Shown here piece after piece: positions 57,922-64,000 of a stretch of 64,000 nucleotides of DNA. Both the position numbers and the translations under genes were made by a program. Within the stretch, counting starts at the first letter, position 1, and the number at the start of each line of letters is the position of its first letter. This DNA comes from Pseudomonas mangiferae (GTDB taxonomy: Bacteria > Pseudomonadota > Gammaproteobacteria > Pseudomonadales > Pseudomonadaceae), in contig NZ_VJOY01000010.1 of NCBI RefSeq assembly GCF_007109405.1, positions 62,001 through 126,000 of the forward strand, written 5' to 3'. A model generated the notes under the pieces. It did not search any database. It was not told the DNA's origin and was given only the letters and a program-made list of their open reading frames with translations.

Positions 57922-58785
57922 ATGAAAGACCGCTTGTTCATCGCCAGCCAGTACCTGCTGCCGCACCACGCGCTGTCGCGCCTGGCCGGCTGCGTCGCCG
58001 AGTGCCGGGTGCGCTGGTTCAAGGACGCCTTCATCAGCCGCTTCGCCCGGCATTACCAGGTGGACATGGGCGAAGCCCAGGTGGAAGACCTGGCCGCCTA
58101 CGAGCACTTCAACGCCTTCTTCACCCGCGCCCTGAAAGAGGGCGCCCGGCCGCTGGACACCACACCCGGCGCGGTACTCAGCCCGGCCGATGGCGGCATC
58201 AGCCAGCTCGGGCGCATCGAGCACGGGCGTATCTTCCAGGCCAAGGGCCACAGCTTCAGCGCGCTGGAACTGCTGGGGGGCGACGCCGAGCGGGCCGCGC
58301 CCTTCATGGGCGGCGAGTTCGCCACCGTCTACCTGTCGCCGCGGGACTACCACCGGGTCCACATGCCCCTGGCCGGCACCCTGCGGGAGATGGTCTACGT
58401 GCCCGGCCGGCTGTTCTCGGTCAACCAGACCACGGCGGAAAACGTACCGGAACTGTTCGCCCGCAACGAGCGGGTGGTCTGCCTGTTCGATACGGAGCGA
58501 GGCCCCATGGCGGTGGTGCTGGTGGGCGCGATGATCGTCGCCTCCATCGAAACCGTATGGGCTGGCCTGGTCACCCCGCCGAAGCGCGAACTGAAGACCG
58601 TGCGCTACGACGAAGCCGCACGGGGGCCGATCCACCTGGAGGCCGGCGCCGAACTGGGGCGCTTCAAGCTGGGATCGACCGCCATCGTACTGTTCGGGCC
58701 CCAGGCGGTTCGCTGGGACGACGCCCTGCTGGCCGGTAGCCCGGTGCGCATGGGCCAGCGCCTGGGCCAGGCGGTACAGGCCTGA
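57922..58785 (+). CDS. psd: Phosphatidylserine decarboxylase proenzyme
   Basis: 287 residues. Makes phosphatidylethanolamine in the inner membrane. The autocleavage motif LGST (residues about 252-255, in [11 protein letters not shown]) yields the pyruvoyl cofactor on the Ser. Also [19 protein letters not shown] and [15 protein letters not shown]. The internal ATG at 57922 is preceded by GAGGA and matches family starts. Confidence 0.96.
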   Translation: MKDRLFIASQYLLPHHALSRLAGCVAECRVRWFKDAFISRFARHYQVDMGEAQVEDLAAYEHFNAFFTRALKEGARPLDTTPGAVLSPADGGISQLGRIEHGRIFQAKGHSFSALELLGGDAERAAPFMGGEFATVYLSPRDYHRVHMPLAGTLREMVYVPGRLFSVNQTTAENVPELFARNERVVCLFDTERGPMAVVLVGAMIVASIETVWAGLVTPPKRELKTVRYDEAARGPIHLEAGAELGRFKLGSTAIVLFGPQAVRWDDALLAGSPVRMGQRLGQAVQA

Positions 58786-58998
58786 CCGTCCGTCGAACCT
58801 GGCTGCACGAAGGTCGGAACCGGGAACTTTGGCGCGCAGTCGGACCTAAAGGCTTTTTGCCATCAGGCATCATGGGCACCGCCCCTTCGGTGCCAGCGCG
58901 CCGCCCGGGGTCAGGCTGCGGCCCCCTCGGGATGCTGCTAGAGTTCGGAAAGCCTGCATAGACGAAACCTGTCAGTACCGCTGGAGTCATTCGGTTAG

Positions 58999-60807
58999 AT
59001 GGATAATCAGAGTCCCCACCTGCTTCTGCGTGTGCCGACCCCGAGCAAGCAGAGCCTCTCCTTTTGCGACGCCAGTCCGCGCGACCTCAAGCGTTGGATC
59101 GAGGCGTTGCCGAAGGCGAACCTGGGGGAGACCGCCCGCCAGCTTTACCAGAGCCTGGTGGAAATCAACCAGTTGGTGACGCCGGCGGAGAACCGCCTGC
59201 AACTGCTCGAGCTGATCCGCCCCGAGGTCTACTACGTCTGCAAGCATCTGGAGCGGCACTTCCTCAACCAGGCGATCGTGCTGGACGAGCGTCCGCGCAA
59301 GGTCGCCAACCTGTGCCAGGCCCTGCAGAACCACCTGGCGGTGGGCTACAAGCTGATCGTCGCCCAGGAGGCGCCCAAGGCGCAGCGTGACCGGGCGCAA
59401 CTGCTCACCGTAGCCCTGCAGCGGGCGTCCCACAGCCTCTGCGGCCCGCTGATCCGCGCCAGCCAGCTGTACTGCCCGGTGCCGGAAGGCCTGTGGCTGG
59501 AGCTGCACCAGCTCTACCAGATCGCCCGTTATCGCCACCTGCAGAACGTGGTAGTGCGCGACGGCCTGGCGTTTCACAGCAAGGGCCTGAGCATCGAGCA
59601 GACCTACCTGGTGGCGCTGCTCCTGGGCTGCGCCCGTTGCAACCAGATGCGCCAGAACGGCATCGCCCGCCTCGCCGAGGTGCTGGAGCCCTGGTCGGCG
59701 CTGGTGAACCTGCAGAACGCCGAGGCGCCCACCTCACTGTTCGTGGTGGCGCCGCAGATGGACGGCCCGCCGCGCTACAAGTCGCTGTTCAAGGAAGGCG
59801 AGCTGCAAAACCTGCTGGGGATCGACCCCCTGCCGCTGGTGGACGCGATCAAGGAGTACCTGCTGCTCTCCCCCGAATCCCGCGGCAAGTCGCGCCTGCT
59901 GGTGCCCGAAGGCTTCAGCCTCGACCTGCTGCAGCATCTCAGCTCGGCCTGGGGCGACATCTCCGAGCGTACCTTCCAGCGCAACCCCGGCCAGGGCAGC
60001 CTGACCACCTGCATCGGCATGAGCGCCCTGCACTTCTTCCTCGCCGGGCAGAAGTCCTTCAGCGACGTGCTCAAGCAACCGCCGAAAGTCCACCATGCGG
60101 TGTTCAAGACCGAAAGCGGCGGGCCCGACGTCTGGGCCGGCGCCTTCGATGCCCAGCCCACCAACTGGGACGAAGGCCTGCCCTACGAGGAAATCCAGTA
60201 TCAGAAGCCGCCGTCCGCCAACGGCGAGCACCACTCGCCGCCCAGCAGCAGCGAAAGCTACCCCACCTACCCCTTGCCCATCGTCAACCACAGCCCCGGC
60301 GGCTACTGCCTGAGCTGGCCCAAGGAAGTGCCGAGCCAGTTGCAGGCCGGCGAATTGCTGGGCATCCAGGACGCCCCCGGCCACGGCTGGAGCATCGCGG
60401 TGGTGCGCTGGATTCGCCAGGTGCGCGGCGGCGGCACCCAGATGGGCATCGAACTGATCGCCCCCCATGCCACCCCTTGCGGGCTGCAGCTGCTGCGCAA
60501 GGCCGAGCAGAGCAGCCAGTACCTGCGGGCGCTGCTGCTGCCGGAAATCAGCGCGATCTCGCGGCCGGCCACCCTGCTCACGCCGCGCCTGCCGTTCCAG
60601 GAAGGCAACAAGGTGCAGATCAACCTGCAGGGCGACGAGCGCCGCGCGGTGCTCACCCGCCGGCAGACCTCCACCGGCAGCTTCAACCAGTTCGAATACC
60701 GTCCGTTCGAGGAAGCGAGCACTCAGGTCGGGAAGCCCGTCACAGCTTCGAAAGCCCAGGAAACCAGCGGCGAGGAAGACTTTGACTCACTCTGGAAGTC
60801 GCTGTAG
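58999..60807 (+). CDS. Hypothetical protein, 602 aa, gene upstream of fimX
   Basis: 602 residues, soluble, no signal peptide or membrane segment. N-terminal two thirds is mostly helical (LPKANLGETARQLYQSLVEINQLV and ALQRASHSLCGPLIRASQLYCPV). The last about 170 residues look beta-rich, with PGGYCLSWPKEVPSQLQAGELLGIQD and GTQMGIELIAPH, a pattern like a PilZ-type beta-barrel, but the N-terminal RxxxR arginine signature of c-di-GMP-binding PilZ is not clear. It is 66 bp upstream of fimX on the same strand and likely co-transcribed. I recall it as a conserved neighbour of fimX, function unproven. Confidence 0.8.
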   Translation: MDNQSPHLLLRVPTPSKQSLSFCDASPRDLKRWIEALPKANLGETARQLYQSLVEINQLVTPAENRLQLLELIRPEVYYVCKHLERHFLNQAIVLDERPRKVANLCQALQNHLAVGYKLIVAQEAPKAQRDRAQLLTVALQRASHSLCGPLIRASQLYCPVPEGLWLELHQLYQIARYRHLQNVVVRDGLAFHSKGLSIEQTYLVALLLGCARCNQMRQNGIARLAEVLEPWSALVNLQNAEAPTSLFVVAPQMDGPPRYKSLFKEGELQNLLGIDPLPLVDAIKEYLLLSPESRGKSRLLVPEGFSLDLLQHLSSAWGDISERTFQRNPGQGSLTTCIGMSALHFFLAGQKSFSDVLKQPPKVHHAVFKTESGGPDVWAGAFDAQPTNWDEGLPYEEIQYQKPPSANGEHHSPPSSSESYPTYPLPIVNHSPGGYCLSWPKEVPSQLQAGELLGIQDAPGHGWSIAVVRWIRQVRGGGTQMGIELIAPHATPCGLQLLRKAEQSSQYLRALLLPEISAISRPATLLTPRLPFQEGNKVQINLQGDERRAVLTRRQTSTGSFNQFEYRPFEEASTQVGKPVTASKAQETSGEEDFDSLWKSL

Positions 60808-60873
60808 ATTGCGGCTCCTACCCCCTTTTGTCGCTGCTTTGCGCCCGTTCGGCGCAGTCTTAACGACCGAGCC

Positions 60874-62937
60874 ATGGCCATCGAAAAGAAAACCATCCGG
60901 CTGCTGATCCTCGAGGACTCGCAGAACGAAGCCGAGCGCCTGGTCAGCCTGTTCCGCAATGCGGGACGCGCCACCCGCGTCCACCGCCTGACGTCCAGCG
61001 ACGACCTGCAGGATGCCCTGCAGCAGAGCTGGGACCTGCTGATCGCCGCGCCGCTCAGCGACGGCCTCGACCCCGGCGAAGCCCTCGCCGCGATCCGCCG
61101 CCAGGCCAAGGACATCCCCTTCATCCAACTGGTGGACGGTACCGATACCGACCTCATCACCGAGGCCCTGACTCTAGGCGCCCAGGATGCCGTGCCCCTG
61201 GGCGAAGACGAGCGCCTGGTGCTGGTGGCCAACCGCGAACTCGCCAACCTGGAAGAACGCCGCGCCCGCCGCGCCGCGGAAGTCGCCCTGCGCGAGACCG
61301 AGAAGCGCTGCCAGTTGCTGCTGGACAGCTCGGTGGACGCCATCGCCTACGTCCACGACGGCATGCACATCTACGCCAACCGCGCCTACGTGGAGCTGTT
61401 CGGCTACGAGGATGCGGAAGAACTGGAAGGCATGCCGATGATCGACCTGATCGCGGCCAGCGACCAGGCCGCGTTCAAGGATTTCCTGAAGCACTACCCG
61501 AGCGAAGGCAACGCCGAGCTGGTCTGCGACGGCAGCAAGGCCGACGCCGGCAAGTTCCAGGCACGGATGAGCTTCTCTCCCGCCACCTACGACGGCGAGC
61601 CGTGCATCCAGGTGGTGATCCGCACCGACGCGGGCAACGCCGAGCTGGAAGAGAAGCTGCGGGAGATCAGCAGCCAGGACCTGGTCACCGGCCTGTACAA
61701 CCGCAGCTATTTCCTCGAACTGCTGGATGGCGCGGTGCAGCGGGCGGTCAACGCCGCGCAGCCGTCCAGCCTCGCCTACATCCGGGTCGATCGCTACGCC
61801 ACCCTGCTGGCGGACATCGGCATCGCCGGGATCGACCTGCTGCTCACCGACCTGGCCAATCTGCTGCGTGGCCACTTCAATGGCGAGGCCCAGCTGGCCC
61901 GCTTCGGCGACGACGTGTTCGGCGTCCTGCAGCCCGGGCAGACCCCGGAGCAACTGCAGCCCAGCCTCCAGGCGCTATTGAAGAAGGTCGAGAGCCAACT
62001 GTTCGACGTCAGCGGCCGCACCGTTCAGACCACCCTGTCCATCGGCGTCGCCGGCCTCGACGAAAAGACCGTCAAAGCCCAGGACGTGGTGGATCGCGCC
62101 CACCGCAGCGCCGACGAGCTGACCGACGGCAACGGCGTCAAGCTGTACAACCCGGCCGAGGAACTGATGGCCGCCGCCAACCGCGGCAATGTCCTGGCCA
62201 TGGTCCGCCATGCCCTCGACACCAACAGCTTCCGCCTGCTGTTCCAGCCGGTGATCAGCCTGCGCGGCGATACCTTCGAGCACTACGAGGTGTTGTTGCG
62301 CCTGCTCAGCCCTCAGGGCAAGGAAGTGCCGCCGGGGGATTTCCTGGTGGCCGCCAAGGATGCCGGGCTGGCCGAGAAGATCGACCGCTGGGTGATCCTC
62401 AACTCGGTGAAGCTCCTCGCCGAGCATCGCAGCAAGGGCCACAGCACGCGCCTGTTCGTCCACCTGTCCAGCGCCAGCCTGCAGGACCCGACCCTGCTGC
62501 CGTGGCTGAGCGTGGCACTGAAGGCGGCGCGGCTGCCGTCCGACTCGCTGATCCTGCAGCTGAGCGAGCCCGACGCCATCGCCTACCTGAAGCAGGCGAA
62601 GGTGCTCACCCAGGGACTGGCGCAATTGCACTGCAAGGTGGCGCTGAGCCAGTTCGGCTGTGCGCTGAACCCGTTCAACACCCTCAAGCACCTGAACGTG
62701 GACTTCGTCAAAGTGGACGGGTCGTTCGCCCAGGACCTGAGCAACGCGGAAAACCAGGAAGCCTTGAAGAACCTGGTGGCCAACCTGCACGCCCAGGCCA
62801 AGCTGACCATCGTGCCGTTCGTGGAGAGCGCCAGCGTGCTGGCGACCCTCTGGCAGGCCGGGATCAACTACATCCAGGGCTACTACCTGCAAGGCCCCAG
62901 CCAGGCGATGGACTACGACTTCGCTTCCGACGAGTGA
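60874..62937 (+). CDS. fimX: FimX, c-di-GMP-binding twitching-motility regulator
   Basis: 687 residues: degenerate receiver-like domain (about 8-125), PAS domain (about 145-260), degenerate GGDEF (GDDVF at 345-349 in place of GGDEF) and degenerate EAL (EVL at 472-474, in FEHYEVLLRL). Both enzyme sites are altered, as in P. aeruginosa FimX, which binds c-di-GMP through its EAL domain and localises to a pole to control type IV pili assembly with PilZ and PilB. Catalytic inactivity is inferred from the motifs. Confidence 0.93.
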   Translation: MAIEKKTIRLLILEDSQNEAERLVSLFRNAGRATRVHRLTSSDDLQDALQQSWDLLIAAPLSDGLDPGEALAAIRRQAKDIPFIQLVDGTDTDLITEALTLGAQDAVPLGEDERLVLVANRELANLEERRARRAAEVALRETEKRCQLLLDSSVDAIAYVHDGMHIYANRAYVELFGYEDAEELEGMPMIDLIAASDQAAFKDFLKHYPSEGNAELVCDGSKADAGKFQARMSFSPATYDGEPCIQVVIRTDAGNAELEEKLREISSQDLVTGLYNRSYFLELLDGAVQRAVNAAQPSSLAYIRVDRYATLLADIGIAGIDLLLTDLANLLRGHFNGEAQLARFGDDVFGVLQPGQTPEQLQPSLQALLKKVESQLFDVSGRTVQTTLSIGVAGLDEKTVKAQDVVDRAHRSADELTDGNGVKLYNPAEELMAAANRGNVLAMVRHALDTNSFRLLFQPVISLRGDTFEHYEVLLRLLSPQGKEVPPGDFLVAAKDAGLAEKIDRWVILNSVKLLAEHRSKGHSTRLFVHLSSASLQDPTLLPWLSVALKAARLPSDSLILQLSEPDAIAYLKQAKVLTQGLAQLHCKVALSQFGCALNPFNTLKHLNVDFVKVDGSFAQDLSNAENQEALKNLVANLHAQAKLTIVPFVESASVLATLWQAGINYIQGYYLQGPSQAMDYDFASDE

Positions 62938-62942
62938 AGCCA

Positions 62943-62960
62943 GGGCCGGGCGCCCGGCCC
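62943..62960. terminator. Perfect palindrome between convergent fimX and serB
   Basis: GGGCCGGGCGCCCGGCCC, a perfect 9+9 palindrome in the 30-bp gap between convergent genes. It can fold on both transcripts (loop formed by opening the middle pairs). No T-run. Probable bidirectional stop. Confidence 0.45.
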
Positions 62961-62967
62961 CGTCGCC

Positions 62968-64000
62968 TCAGCGACCGCTCTCGCGATCGCGATACCCCAG
63001 CAGATAGAGCACGCCATCCAGCCCCAGGGTGGTGATGGCCTGCTTCGCCGAGCGCCGCACCAGCGGCTTCGCCCGGAACGCCACGCCGAGGCCGGCCAGC
63101 GCCAGCATCGGCAGGTCGTTGGCGCCGTCGCCCACGGCAATGGTCTGCTCCAGTTGCAGCCCTTCCCGCTCGGCCAGTTCCCGCAGCAGGTCGGCCTTGC
63201 GCTGGGCATCGACGATGGGCTCCACCGCCACGCCGGTGAGCTGGCCGTCGACGATCTCCAGCTCATTGGCGAACACATAGTCGATGCCCAGCTTCTGCTG
63301 GACCTGGCGGGCGAAATAGCTGAAGCCGCCGGAGAGGATCGCGGTCTTGTAGCCCAGGCGCTTGAGTTCGGCGAACAGGGTTTCCGCGCCCTCGGTCAGG
63401 CGCAGGGACGCCCCGATGCCCGCCAGCACGTCCTCGGGTAGCCCCTTGAGCAGGGCCAGGCGCTCCGTGAAGCTGGCGCGGAAATCCAGTTCACCGCGCA
63501 TCGCCCGCTCGGTGATGGCCGCCACCTTCTCGCCCACGCCGGCCGCCTTGGCCAGTTCGTCGATCACCTCCGCCTCGATCAGCGTCGAATCCATGTCGAA
63601 CACCGCCAGCCGGCGATTGCGACGGAACACCGTTTCCTGCTGGAAGGCGATGTCCACGTCCAGGGCCTGGGCCGCCTCGAAGAAATCCGCGCGCAGCGCC
63701 TCAAGGTCGGCGGGGTCGCCGCTCACGGCGAATTCCAGGCAGCCCTTGCCCAGGGCTTCCTGTTCGCTGTCCAGGGGCATGCGGGCGGACAGCCGGTCGA
63801 TCCGGTCGATGTTCAACCCGTGGCGAGCGACGACGGCGCTGACCCGCTGCAGGTGCTCGGCGCTGACCTTGCGGCTGAGCAGGGTGACCACGTAGCGACC
63901 CTTGTCCTGGCGCTCGACCCATTGCCGGTACTCGGCATCGGGTACCGGCGTGAAGCGCACCTGCAGGTCCAGCTCATGGGCCACCTGCTGTACGCCCCTG
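62968..64000 (-). CDS. serB: Phosphoserine phosphatase, 5' end beyond window
   Basis: At least 344 residues; the frame is still open at the window edge, so the N-terminus is missing. An ACT-like N-terminal region (YVVTLLSRKVSAEHLQRVSAVVARHGLNIDRIDRL) precedes the HAD phosphatase core: motif I FDMDSTLIEAEVIDELA (nucleophile Asp), motif II SGGFSYF, motif III/IV AVGDGANDLPML. Last step of serine biosynthesis. Family length in Pseudomonas is about 400-440, so roughly 60-100 residues lie outside. Confidence 0.95.
   Translation of the reverse strand, partial: RGVQQVAHELDLQVRFTPVPDAEYRQWVERQDKGRYVVTLLSRKVSAEHLQRVSAVVARHGLNIDRIDRLSARMPLDSEQEALGKGCLEFAVSGDPADLEALRADFFEAAQALDVDIAFQQETVFRRNRRLAVFDMDSTLIEAEVIDELAKAAGVGEKVAAITERAMRGELDFRASFTERLALLKGLPEDVLAGIGASLRLTEGAETLFAELKRLGYKTAILSGGFSYFARQVQQKLGIDYVFANELEIVDGQLTGVAVEPIVDAQRKADLLRELAEREGLQLEQTIAVGDGANDLPMLALAGLGVAFRAKPLVRRSAKQAITTLGLDGVLYLLGYRDRESGR

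Overview
The window is one continuous stretch of a high-GC gammaproteobacterial chromosome, almost certainly Pseudomonas. Gene content and order from the urease cluster through azurin, alr-dnaB-rplI, rnr, purA-hisZ, hflC-hflK-hflX-hfq-miaA-mutL-amiB-tsaE-nnr, queG-orn-rsgA-motB-motA and rhdA-psd-fimX-serB follow, as far as I remember it, the order of the P. aeruginosa group. The extra genes and the REP-type repeat at the left edge suggest a relative rather than P. aeruginosa itself. No insertion sequence, prophage, integron or CRISPR array is visible.

Layout. (1) 1-3.8 kb: a REP-like inverted doublet, ureC, a DksA-like zinc-finger protein, a siderophore-interacting reductase and a small unknown gene. 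(2) 4.1-9.8 kb: accessory genes, comprising an LPG-synthase-like membrane protein, a YegD-type Hsp70, a basic SAP/Rho-N-like protein, three small lipoproteins including OsmE, a lipase without a signal peptide, and an exported protein made of 39-bp tandem repeats. (3) 9.9-13.2 kb: a DesT-like TetR regulator, then ureE-ureF-ureG-hupE behind a sigma-54-type promoter. (4) 13.2-19.7 kb: an SDR oxidoreductase, an intergenic cluster of DnaA-box-like sequences, and a five-gene branched-chain amino-acid-type ABC transporter (livKHMGF order), also with a sigma-54-type promoter. (5) 20-23.3 kb: azurin; a compact module of a leaderless SLT-fold transglycosylase overlapping the first of two paralogous exported proteins; a GNAT acetyltransferase. 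(6) 23.4-34.5 kb: YgiQ, Alr, DnaB, the rpsF-rpsR-DUF2232-rplI operon, RlmB-RNase R and tRNA-Leu(CAG). (7) 34.6-49.6 kb: a chemoreceptor, PurA, HisZ, and the hfl-hfq-miaA-mutL-amiB-tsaE-nnr superoperon, all on the minus strand. (8) 49.7-64 kb: QueG, Orn, an extra methyltransferase, RsgA, MotAB behind a FliA-type promoter, an HDOD protein, rhodanese, PS decarboxylase, an uncharacterised 602-residue protein, FimX and a 5'-truncated SerB.

How parts fit together. Urease structural and maturation genes plus an amino-acid-type transporter, two of these units with -24/-12 promoters, point to nitrogen scavenging under RpoN control. The most interesting candidate system is the 20.7-22.7 kb module. A peptidoglycan-cleaving domain without an export signal is translationally coupled to a periplasmic protein, and a diverged copy of that protein follows. 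This is the organisation of effector-immunity pairs delivered by interbacterial secretion systems, but no delivery gene is in the window, so the role is inferred.
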